Virus record (IMG/VR): IMGVR_UViG_3300025687_000119
Span: 1 to 39,250 of that record
Direction: 5' to 3' (one strand)
Length of the DNA: 39,250 bases
From: a virus
Both the position numbers and the translations under genes were made by a program. Shown one piece after another: positions 23,071 to 29,673 of this stretch. The notes below the pieces were generated by a model. That model was not told the origin of the DNA. It did no database searches and saw only the letters and a list, made by a program, of their open reading frames with translations. Every line of letters begins with the position of its first letter. Position 1 is the first letter of the stretch.

Positions 23071-23146
23071 GCCGGCGTAGCTCAGTTGGGAGAGCAGTTC
23101 ACTTGTAATGATCAGGTCCGCGGTTCGAGTCCGTGCGCCGGCACCA
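23071..23146 (+). tRNA. tRNA-Thr (TGT)
   Basis: A 76-base cloverleaf with encoded CCA, five bases after tRNA-Asn. The acceptor stem GCCGGCG pairs with CGCCGGC (23136-23142), the D stem is GCTC/GAGC, the anticodon loop CTTGTAA gives anticodon TGT (23104-23106), and the T loop is TTCGAGT. The anticodon stem has one T-T mismatch. It reads ACA, a frequent Thr codon in this phage. Confidence 0.92.
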
Positions 23147-23168
23147 CAAAAAAATATTAGAAAATCTA

Positions 23169-23197
23169 TTTACAAACAATGTAGGATGTGATAGTAT
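23169..23197 (+). promoter_or_regulatory. Sigma-70-like promoter, TTTACA-N17-TAGTAT, for the hammerhead leader
   Basis: TTTACA (23169-23174), 17-base spacer, TAGTAT (23192-23197), with A-rich DNA upstream. Transcription should start near 23204-23205, in ACATAATGAT, about 15 bases before the hammerhead ribozyme. Confidence 0.75.
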
Positions 23198-23219
23198 ATA
23201 AACATAATGATTAATCAAT

Positions 23220-23268
23220 CTGTCTCTGATGAGTCCGTAGGGACGAAACCCCGAAAGGGGTCAGACAG
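23220..23268 (+). ncRNA. Type I hammerhead self-cleaving ribozyme
   Basis: All hammerhead core positions are present in order. Stem I is 23220-23225 paired with 23263-23268 (six pairs). The core CTGATGA is at 23226-23232. Stem II is GTCC/GGAC (23233-23236 with 23241-23244), loop GTAG. The core GAA is at 23245-23247. Stem III is ACCCC/GGGGT (23248-23252 with 23257-23261), GAAA tetraloop. The cleavage triplet is GTC, with cleavage expected between C23262 and A23263. Stem I is the open stem, so it is type I. It lies in the 5' leader of the 23407 gene and would remove about 58 bases and leave a 5'-hydroxyl RNA. Confidence 0.93.
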
Positions 23269-23381
23269 CAGCCGACCTTGTGGTGTAGGTGCTAGCAGTG
23301 TAAAGGTTCTGAGGTTAGATATATCCGATAGGATTGCCATGGCGGTCCGTGTAGGCATCCAAGGATAAACCACATTTTTTT
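23263..23381 (+). ncRNA. Structured leader or small RNA downstream of the ribozyme
   Basis: The 119 bases after the cleavage point contain no gene but can form nested long-range stems: 23279-23284 with 23369-23374, 23322-23326 with 23363-23367, and 23331-23338 with 23354-23360 (one bulge). A small hairpin 23275-23278/23287-23290 holds the 5' strand of the first stem in its loop, so a pseudoknot is possible. Seven T residues (23375-23381) follow the last pairing strand. This looks like either a processed small RNA ending at the T-run or a regulatory leader for the next gene. I do not recognise a known RNA class. Confidence 0.5.
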
Positions 23382-23406
23382 GAAACTGAAAAGGAAGTGA
23401 CTAATT

Positions 23407-23652
23407 ATGACTAAAACTGAAAAGGTACTAACCGCTCTTCAAAGCGGTGAAACTCTCACTGGAAAGCAAATCGAATCTCGTTTCGGTGTTGGTAATGCTC
23501 GTGCCACCGTCAGTGATTTGCGCATGAAGGGCTTTGCTATCTATGCAAATCCACGCACGAACAGTAAGGGTGAGACAAAGAGCTTCTATCGTCTCGGTAC
23601 TCCTTCACGTGAGGTTGTTGCAGCCGGCTATCGCGCTCTAGCAGCAGCGTAA
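23407..23652 (+). CDS. Small winged-helix/HTH DNA-binding protein
   Basis: An 81-residue protein with a helix-turn-helix pattern: TKTEKVLTALQSGETLTGKQ, then IESRFGVGNARATVSDLRMK (recognition helix) and a wing GFAIYANPRTNSKGETKSFY. Conserved small proteins of this type occur in many marine T4-like phages and are thought to bind DNA or regulate transcription. The ATG has AAGGAAG about nine bases upstream. Codons are GC-richer than in neighbours, suggesting high expression. Its transcript leader carries a hammerhead ribozyme and structured RNA, and its 3' end a pseudoknot-capable element. Confidence 0.75.
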   Translation: MTKTEKVLTALQSGETLTGKQIESRFGVGNARATVSDLRMKGFAIYANPRTNSKGETKSFYRLGTPSREVVAAGYRALAAA

Positions 23653-23655
23653 GTT

Positions 23656-23730
23656 ATAGGGGGAGCGGGATCATCATATTCTCCTACTGTTCATCTCCTC
23701 CCGCTCCCCTATTGACTTTAGTAGGAGAAT
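23656..23730 (+). repeat. Interleaved inverted repeats, pseudoknot-capable 3' element
   Basis: Stem 1 pairs 23656-23670 with 23699-23712 (14 pairs, one bulged G). Its loop contains 23678-23688, which is an exact 11-base complement of 23720-23730 beyond the stem. The order of strands (1, 2, 1', 2') is that of an H-type pseudoknot with connecting loops of 7, 10 and 7 bases. No T-run follows either stem, so it is not a standard terminator. Confidence 0.7.
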
Positions 23731-23735
23731 AACTA

Positions 23736-23743
23736 TATAAATA
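23736..23743 (+). promoter_or_regulatory. T4-type late promoter for the Hsp20 gene
   Basis: Perfect TATAAATA. The expected start near 23749 coincides with the first bases of the terminator-like hairpin at 23748-23774, so late transcripts of the Hsp20 gene would begin with that hairpin. Confidence 0.65.
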
Positions 23744-23747
23744 AAAC

Positions 23748-23774
23748 GAGAATGCCTTATGGGTTCTCTTTTTT
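23748..23774 (+). terminator. Terminator-like hairpin
   Basis: GAGAA (23748-23752) pairs with TTCTC (23764-23768), with an inner CC/GG after a small internal loop and a TTAT apical loop, followed by six T residues. It would end early transcripts of the 23407 gene. It also lies at the 5' end of the late transcript from 23736, where it may act as a protective or attenuating hairpin. Confidence 0.65.
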
Positions 23775-23803
23775 ATAAACCTTGCTAACCATAGGAGGTA
23801 ATA

Positions 23804-24286
23804 ATGGTTACACATAATGCGGCGGCACTACGCAGATTTGATCCTTTCTTTGTTGGTTTTGATCATTTATGGCAAGAGATTGATCGGCTTGATCGTACAG
23901 ATGCTTTTGCAAAGCCACAATCATATCCACCCTATAACATTCGTAAACATGAAGATGATGAAACTTATTCCATTGAACTAGCAGTTGCTGGTTTTAAGGA
24001 ACAAGACATCAACGTTGTATTGGAAGATTCAAAACTTACAGTTCAGGGAGAAATCAAGGAGACAGATGGAGGAAATCTTCTTCACAAGGGAATTGCTCTA
24101 CGAGCATTCACAAGACACTTCACGCTGTCCGACACTATCGAAGTGGAGGGAGCAGAACTCAAAGACGGGTTACTCGTCATCAGACTCAAGAACATCATCC
24201 CAGATCATAAAAAGCCTCGCCAAATCCCGGTTACGTCCGGAGGTAAAGTACTTGAGGCGAAAAAGGAACTCCTAACTGAAGAGTAA
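23804..24286 (+). CDS. Small heat-shock protein, Hsp20 family
   Basis: A 160-residue IbpA-like chaperone. The alpha-crystallin domain spans about 40-140: YPPYNIRKHEDDETYSIELA, VAGFKEQDINVVLEDSKLTV, a GIALRAFTRHFTLSD segment, and ELKDGLLVIRLKNIIPDHKK. The N-terminus RRFDPFFVGFDHLWQEIDRL resembles bacterial IbpA. The ATG has an optimal TAGGAGGT. Hsp20 is a frequent T4-like cyanophage and marine phage gene, thought to protect folding during rapid protein synthesis. It is served by a late promoter, so its product may act in head or tail assembly. Confidence 0.96.
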   Translation: MVTHNAAALRRFDPFFVGFDHLWQEIDRLDRTDAFAKPQSYPPYNIRKHEDDETYSIELAVAGFKEQDINVVLEDSKLTVQGEIKETDGGNLLHKGIALRAFTRHFTLSDTIEVEGAELKDGLLVIRLKNIIPDHKKPRQIPVTSGGKVLEAKKELLTEE

Positions 24287-24291
24287 AATTG

Positions 24292-24320
24292 TTGACTTTT
24301 GAAATCTTAAGTGATATAAA
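24292..24320 (+). promoter_or_regulatory. Sigma-70-like promoter for DNA polymerase
   Basis: TTGACT (24292-24297), 17-base spacer, TATAAA (24315-24320). The start is expected about 24327-24328, the very position of the polymerase ATG (24328), so the mRNA would have no leader. Confidence 0.75.
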
Positions 24321-24327
24321 TTAGAGT

Positions 24328-26823
24328 ATGGCAACATTCTACACATCAGTTGAGAGGACGTCCAACGACATCCTGTACGTTGGATATCACGAAGGGCGAA
24401 GAGTGGTCGAAAAGATTAGGTTCAAACCGACCCTCTTCGTTCCTACCCGTAACAAAACAAAATTTCGTACACTAGACGGAATTAACGTCGACACGATTGA
24501 ACCTGGCACCATGATGGATTGTCGGGACTTCATTCGAGAAACAGAGGCCGATAACTTCCGAGTGTACGGTAACAGAGACTATGTAGCTCAATTTATAGCA
24601 GAAAAATTTCCTGATGGTTGTGTACCCGATACATCGACGATGAATGTCACTTTCATTGATATCGAGGTGCAGTCCGATCAGGGGTTTCCAGAACCAAATC
24701 TTGCACAGCAGCCCGTTACTGCCATCACCATTAAAAATAATGTTGATGATACTTTTTATACTTGGGGCATCGGCGGGTTTGAGGTTGGTAACTCAATCGT
24801 TGAGGACAAACGGATCGAGTATATCCGCTGTCAAGACGAGCATACTTTGCTTAAAAGTTTCCTGTCACACTGGAACAAAAATATTCCCGATATTATCAGC
24901 GGCTGGAACTCCGAAGAGTTCGATATGCCATATCTCATCAACCGCATTGCTCGTGTTCTTGGTGAGGATCAACTGCGTAAGTTCTCACTCTTTAATATCA
25001 AGCCAGAAGCTCGTGATACTACATATAATATTCTTGGTACTACTCAGCTTGACTTCATGCTTCTATTCAAGAAGTTTGGTTACACATACGGCAATCAGGA
25101 GTCATATAAACTTGACAACATAGCGAATGTCGTTCTCGGTGAAAAGAAACTCGACTATTCTGAGTACTCCTCCCTTGCGGCCCTATACCGAGAAAACCAT
25201 CAGAAGTTCATTGACTATAATATTCGCGACACTCAGCTTGTAGAGCGCATGAATGAGAAAACTGGTCTAATTGATCTTGCACTTACTCTTGCTCACAAAG
25301 CAAATGCAGTATATGTTACCGCATTTGGATCCGTGAAAATCTGGGACACATACATATATAATGTACTCAAAAAACATGATATTGTTCTCAGTCCACAGGA
25401 CGAGGTTTCAGGTGACCGGCGTATCGAGGGTGCATATGTCAAAGATCCACAGAAGGGTATGCATGAATGGGTCTGTTCATTTGACTTGAACTCCCTGTAT
25501 CCGCATCTTATCATGCAGTACAACATGTCGCCTGAAACTATCATGGACGGTGTTCTGCCTGGTGTGGATGTGGAAACTCTTTTACAGCAAGTAAACCTTA
25601 AAATACCAAAAGATGTCTGTGTGTCATCCACGGGTCAGTTATTCAGTACCAAAACACACGGTGTATTTCCACAAATCGTTGATAGCCTCTACAACGAGCG
25701 AACGGTAGTCAAGAAAAAAGCGCTTGATGCTAAACAGAAACTTGAAAACACACCCAAGGACAAAGTCTACGAGAGAGGTCAGATAGAAAAAGACATTGCC
25801 AGGTTCGATAACGAGCAGATGGCAGTTAAAATTATGATGAACTCACTCTATGGTGCTATGTCAAATAAGTGGTTCCGATATTATGACATTCGTATGGCGG
25901 AGGCGATTACCATCTCTGGCCAGCTCACAATTCGTTGGGCCGAAAACACCATTAACAAATATCTTAATGAGGTCCTAAAAACAAATAAAGTTGACTACGT
26001 GATTGCGATTGATACGGACAGCCTTTATGTTCGTATGGGTGATCTTGTAAAGCAGGTAATGCCCAACGAGACCGATCAAGATAAAATCTGTAAATTTATC
26101 GATAAGGTTGCTGAACAGAAAATCGAGCCTCTACTAGAAAAAACCTATGATTCCCTCAAAAATTATGTGCACGCCTATGAACAACGCATGCACATGAAAC
26201 GGGAAGTTATTGCGTCTAAGGTTATCTTTACTGGCAAAAAGCGATACATTGCAAACGTGCTCAATAATGAGGGTGTCCAGTATGCAAAGCCAAAAATCAA
26301 GATCACTGGTATTGAATCCGTACGGTCTTCGACTCCACAGGTCTGTCGCAAGCTCATTGAAAAAACTCTATCCATTATTATGAATGACGACGAATTTGCC
26401 GTACAGAAATTTATTAAAACTGCCAGAAGTGAATTTCAAAAACTAAACCCAGAGGATGTTGCCTTTCCTCGTGGTGTATCTAATCTGTGGAAACAACAAA
26501 AAGAAGGTGTTGGAGTTCCCATTCACGTTCGTGCATCTCGCCGATATAATCAACTCATAAAAGAACTAAATATAAATAATAAGTATGAAGAGATTAAAAA
26601 CGGCGATAAGATTAAATTTGCTTATCTTAGAATGCCTAATCCGGCAAAGCAAAATGTAATTGCTTTTCCAATTATATTACCACCTGAATTTGATTTAAAA
26701 AGATTTATTGATTATGATATGCAGTTTGATAAATCTTATGTAGATCCAATTCGCCATATTCTTGATGCTATCGGGTGGTCAGTGGAAAGACAAAACACTT
26801 TAGAGGACTTTTTTAATGGCTGA
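24328..26823 (+). CDS. 43: DNA polymerase gp43, family B
   Basis: The 831-residue replicative polymerase (T4 gp43, 898; marine T4-likes about 830). The exonuclease motif I is DIEVQSD (111-117), exo II NSEEFDMPYL, exo III YNIRDTQL. The polymerase motif A is DLNSLYPHLI (about 384), motif B KIMMNSLYGAMSN (about 500-513) and motif C DTDSLYV (about 561-567). It works with gp45, gp44/62 and gp41. There is no Shine-Dalgarno upstream of the ATG, which sits at the predicted transcription start. The gene is uninterrupted (no intein or intron). The 3' end overlaps the next gene by eight bases. Confidence 0.98.
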   Translation: MATFYTSVERTSNDILYVGYHEGRRVVEKIRFKPTLFVPTRNKTKFRTLDGINVDTIEPGTMMDCRDFIRETEADNFRVYGNRDYVAQFIAEKFPDGCVPDTSTMNVTFIDIEVQSDQGFPEPNLAQQPVTAITIKNNVDDTFYTWGIGGFEVGNSIVEDKRIEYIRCQDEHTLLKSFLSHWNKNIPDIISGWNSEEFDMPYLINRIARVLGEDQLRKFSLFNIKPEARDTTYNILGTTQLDFMLLFKKFGYTYGNQESYKLDNIANVVLGEKKLDYSEYSSLAALYRENHQKFIDYNIRDTQLVERMNEKTGLIDLALTLAHKANAVYVTAFGSVKIWDTYIYNVLKKHDIVLSPQDEVSGDRRIEGAYVKDPQKGMHEWVCSFDLNSLYPHLIMQYNMSPETIMDGVLPGVDVETLLQQVNLKIPKDVCVSSTGQLFSTKTHGVFPQIVDSLYNERTVVKKKALDAKQKLENTPKDKVYERGQIEKDIARFDNEQMAVKIMMNSLYGAMSNKWFRYYDIRMAEAITISGQLTIRWAENTINKYLNEVLKTNKVDYVIAIDTDSLYVRMGDLVKQVMPNETDQDKICKFIDKVAEQKIEPLLEKTYDSLKNYVHAYEQRMHMKREVIASKVIFTGKKRYIANVLNNEGVQYAKPKIKITGIESVRSSTPQVCRKLIEKTLSIIMNDDEFAVQKFIKTARSEFQKLNPEDVAFPRGVSNLWKQQKEGVGVPIHVRASRRYNQLIKELNINNKYEEIKNGDKIKFAYLRMPNPAKQNVIAFPIILPPEFDLKRFIDYDMQFDKSYVDPIRHILDAIGWSVERQNTLEDFFNG

Positions 26824-27214
26824 CATTCCTGCAGAATATCAAAATTTGGATTTTGGTTTCAGTGCCATTGATGAAGCTACATATGTAGCAAATCAAGAGA
26901 GCGCTACCGAAACTCCACCTTCTATTGACGAGAATGATTTAACTCGTGTGGTACTCAATGCGCTTGCTCCTCTGGAGGATAAGCTTGACACTCTTCTGAC
27001 AAGAAGAAATGTTGAAGAATCAGATGATGTGCAGCTTGCCATTGCACAAGCTCAAGATGAAGTAAGAGGTAAAATAACTGAATTGGAAAAACTAATCATG
27101 CCTCTGCTTGTAAATCTCTTAAAGACTGCTGACAAAGAATATATTCATTGGCCAAATAGAGCCACACAAGTTCAGTCTACAATAGATAAAGTTTTAGCTA
27201 TCACTCGGGGCTAA
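26816..27214 (+). CDS. Hypothetical protein downstream of gene 43
   Basis: A 132-residue acidic, helical protein with a short coiled coil (about 42-100) and a final segment KEYIHWPNRATQVQSTIDKV. Proteins with this YIHWPNR ending are found after gene 43 in related marine phages, annotated as hypothetical. The start overlaps the polymerase stop, and the membrane-protein gene starts two bases after its stop. Function unknown; a role at the replisome or membrane is only suggested by neighbours. Confidence 0.7.
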   Translation: MADIPAEYQNLDFGFSAIDEATYVANQESATETPPSIDENDLTRVVLNALAPLEDKLDTLLTRRNVEESDDVQLAIAQAQDEVRGKITELEKLIMPLLVNLLKTADKEYIHWPNRATQVQSTIDKVLAITRG

Positions 27215-27215
27215 A

Positions 27216-28241
27216 ATGTTTATGGCGTTACTCACATTACTAGTGGCGATTGCCATTTCTGGAGTTGCTGCATGGTACAGCATCGTTGGTCTTATGGCCA
27301 TCTTTGCTGCCGCTGCAATGCCTATTGCTATTATGGGCGGTGTGCTCGAAGTAGGTAAACTACTTACGGCATCCTGGCTCTATCAAAACTGGAAGACATG
27401 CCCGAAGTTATTAAGGGCATATTTAACATCGGCAGTTGTAGTGCTGATGTTCATTACATCGATGGGTATCTTTGGTTTTCTATCCAAGGCTCATATCGAT
27501 CAGACGTTGGTTGGGGGAGATAATTCTTTAGAGATTCAATCCATAGACCAACAGATTGGTCAAGAGCAAAGGAGAATTAAAGATGCAGAACAAGTCATTA
27601 GCCAACTCGATAAGGCTGTCGAGACGCTCATCGAGTATGATCGGATTAGAGGGCCAGAGGGTTCTATCGCCGTGCGTGAAAGCCAACGTGTGGAAAGAAG
27701 CACACTCGCCGGAATCATTTCTGATGCGAGCAACAGAATTAAACAGCTTCGAGACAATGCAAGACCCCTACAGAAACAGCAACTTCAACTCGAAGCTGAA
27801 GTAGGACCTATCAAGTATATCGCTGCTCTTTTTTACGAAGAAACTAATAAATCAGTTCTTGAAGAAGCAGTACGGTGGGTAATAATCACTATCATTTTTG
27901 TTTTTGATCCTCTTGCAGTTTTATTGCTCATTGCAGCGAACATGACGTTGCTAAAACCAAAAGCGATAAAAAAAGCAGTCAATGTAGCAGACGAGTGGAA
28001 TGAAATCGAAGTTGAAACTGAAGATGAACCAGAAGAATTTATTGTTGCCGTTGATGAAATTGACCCAGATGCCACGGTAGAAATAACTACAGTCGAGAAT
28101 CTAGATATTGAAGACAATTGGAAAGAACCATTGTACAATGATGAAAAGCTGAATGTGAAAGAAAAAAGATTAAAAAATAATGAATCAGCACTTCGTCAAC
28201 AGGGAACATTTGGGCGTAACAATAAATCAGAAACTGATTGA
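27216..28241 (+). CDS. Membrane protein with periplasmic or cytoplasmic coiled coil
   Basis: A 341-residue protein with about four transmembrane segments: residues 2-22, 24-45, 66-90 and 215-240 (VIITIIFVFDPLAVLLLIAA). A coiled coil (about 105-195, rich in Gln/Glu/Arg) lies between the third and fourth, and an acidic tail (about 255-341) follows the last. The coiled coil contains IDQQIGQEQRRIKDAEQVIS. Proteins of this plan are conserved near gene 43 in marine T4-likes; the function is unknown. Membrane anchoring of replication, or superinfection exclusion, are possibilities. The start is ATG 27216 or 27222. Confidence 0.75.
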   Translation: MFMALLTLLVAIAISGVAAWYSIVGLMAIFAAAAMPIAIMGGVLEVGKLLTASWLYQNWKTCPKLLRAYLTSAVVVLMFITSMGIFGFLSKAHIDQTLVGGDNSLEIQSIDQQIGQEQRRIKDAEQVISQLDKAVETLIEYDRIRGPEGSIAVRESQRVERSTLAGIISDASNRIKQLRDNARPLQKQQLQLEAEVGPIKYIAALFYEETNKSVLEEAVRWVIITIIFVFDPLAVLLLIAANMTLLKPKAIKKAVNVADEWNEIEVETEDEPEEFIVAVDEIDPDATVEITTVENLDIEDNWKEPLYNDEKLNVKEKRLKNNESALRQQGTFGRNNKSETD

Positions 28242-28266
28242 CTTTTTTAGAATTATAAATTATAAT
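28238..28266 (+). promoter_or_regulatory. Sigma-70-like promoter for uvsX
   Basis: TTGACT (28238-28243, overlapping the upstream stop), 17-base spacer, TATAAT (28261-28266). The start is expected near 28273-28274 in CATATATG. The leader then carries TAGGAGG, well placed for the uvsX ATG at 28299. Confidence 0.8.
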
Positions 28267-28269
28267 TCT
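28249..28269. repeat. Perfect palindrome over the uvsX -10 (candidate operator)
   Basis: AGAATTATAA (28249-28258) and TTATAATTCT (28260-28269) are perfect inverted 10-base arms around a single A. The palindrome covers the spacer and the whole -10 hexamer and ends before the expected transcription start, so it would act as DNA rather than as an RNA hairpin. Confidence 0.6.
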
Positions 28270-28298
28270 CCATATATGCTTTTATAGGAGGTTACTGA

Positions 28299-29372
28299 AT
28301 GACTGATTTTTTTCGTAATATTGTCAAAGAACTAAACGACGAGAATACACATGTTGCAGCTGACGGACTGGGCTCTAGTGAGTTTAGCGATACTATTGAT
28401 ACCGGCTCTTATATTTTTAATGCCGCTCTTTCTGGCTCCATTTTTGGTGGTGCCCCAAATAATAAAGTACTTGCGCTCGCTGGTGAAAGCGCTACAGGAA
28501 AAACCTTCTTTGCTCTGGGTATGGTTCGGCGTTTCCTCAGTGATAATCCCACTGGTGCTGTTTTCTACTTTGATACTGAAGCTGCTGTTACAAAGTCCAT
28601 GATGGAGGAACGAGGCATTGATGCAGAGCGCGTCATCGTCTCAGAACCTGACACTATTCAAAAGTTTCGGCATACAGCTATCCAGATCTTGGACAACTAT
28701 GCTAAAGCTGATGCTGATGATCGCCCTCCCATGCTCATGGTTCTTGATTCTCTCGGTCAGCTATCAACCACGAAAGAGGTTGAAGATACTACAGAGGGTA
28801 AAGAGACTCGTGACATGACTAAGGCTCAGCTTATCAAAGCCACATTCCGTGTACTAAATCTCAAACTTGCAAAAGTCAATGTTCCAATGATTATTACCAA
28901 TCACGTCTATGATGTTATCGGTTCATATGTGCCGATGAAAGAGATGGGTGGTGGTTCTGGCCTCAAGTATACAGCATCACAGATTGTGTTTTTATCCAAA
29001 AAGAAAGACAAAGACGGCAAGGATGTTATCGGTAATATCATTCGGTGCCGGATGATTAAGTCTCGCTTTACTAAAGAGAACAAAGATGTTGAAGTGAAAC
29101 TAAGTTATAGCACTGGACTAGACAGGTATTATGGGTTGCTTGATCTTGCCGAAAAATATAATATCATTAAAAAGGTCAGCACTCGATACGAACTTCCCGA
29201 TGGTAGAAAAGTTTTTGGCAAAGCAATTAATGAAAAACCATCTGACTACTTCACGGATGATATACTACAGCAACTCGAAGATGCAGCTCGTAAAGAGTTC
29301 ATGTATGGTCAAACTGATAGTGAAGTAATCGATTTAGAAGAAGAGAGTGAAGATGTCGCAGTTGCAGTATGA
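28299..29372 (+). CDS. uvsX: Recombinase UvsX (RecA-like)
   Basis: A 357-residue homologue of T4 UvsX (390) that forms presynaptic filaments with UvsY for strand exchange. Walker A GESATGKT is at 62-69, Walker B MLMVLD at 145-150, and the [20 protein letters not shown] segment (89-108) follows the catalytic Glu. [18 protein letters not shown] is the L2/DNA-binding neighbourhood. The C-terminal tail is acidic ([15 protein letters not shown]), as in other T4-likes. It has its own promoter and a candidate operator, and its end overlaps the next gene. Confidence 0.97.
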   Translation: MTDFFRNIVKELNDENTHVAADGLGSSEFSDTIDTGSYIFNAALSGSIFGGAPNNKVLALAGESATGKTFFALGMVRRFLSDNPTGAVFYFDTEAAVTKSMMEERGIDAERVIVSEPDTIQKFRHTAIQILDNYAKADADDRPPMLMVLDSLGQLSTTKEVEDTTEGKETRDMTKAQLIKATFRVLNLKLAKVNVPMIITNHVYDVIGSYVPMKEMGGGSGLKYTASQIVFLSKKKDKDGKDVIGNIIRCRMIKSRFTKENKDVEVKLSYSTGLDRYYGLLDLAEKYNIIKKVSTRYELPDGRKVFGKAINEKPSDYFTDDILQQLEDAARKEFMYGQTDSEVIDLEEESEDVAVAV

Positions 29373-29673
29373 TGTTCTATTCGATGAAAATGTAGATGAA
29401 AAGCTAGCAAGAATCAAATTGACAGATGATAAATTTTGTGGTATAGTATACAGATATGATGTGGTATCATTTCAAGAAAGTGAAAATGATGAAGCCACAC
29501 TAAAATTTGATTATGAAATTCTAGAGTCACCAGATAACATTGACCTAGATTCATTGACAGAAGAAGATCACTCTCAATTTGAGACCACACTCGGCGACAT
29601 CTTAGTTGAAATCATAACGGAGGCTACATCTAGTGAGAATAGAGCAGACGATACTGGCAAATCTAATCTTTGA
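29353..29673 (+). CDS. Hypothetical protein between uvsX and 41
   Basis: A 106-residue acidic protein starting at ATG 29353 (a GTG at 29347 would add two residues), overlapping uvsX by 20 bases and the helicase gene by 41. [20 protein letters not shown] is followed by a beta-like core [14 protein letters not shown] and an acidic tail. Genes of this size and place are conserved in marine T4-likes without a known function; helicase loading is a possible role from position only. A promoter-like pair inside it (29419-29447) is discussed separately. Confidence 0.65.
   Translation: MSQLQYDVLFDENVDEKLARIKLTDDKFCGIVYRYDVVSFQESENDEATLKFDYEILESPDNIDLDSLTEEDHSQFETTLGDILVEIITEATSSENRADDTGKSNL

Noticed and set aside
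26571-26578. TATAAATA inside the DNA polymerase gene
   Set aside because: It lies in coding sequence 245 bases before the next start, with no late gene downstream; probably chance in AT-rich DNA.
24328-26823. Long antisense open frames under genes 43, 22, 23 and 36990
   Set aside because: They mirror the coding strand's codon bias, have no ribosome binding sites and give low-complexity Ser/Leu-rich products; no minus-strand gene is supported anywhere in the window.
24328-26823. Intein or self-splicing intron in gene 43
   Set aside because: All exonuclease and polymerase motifs are in one uninterrupted frame of normal length.
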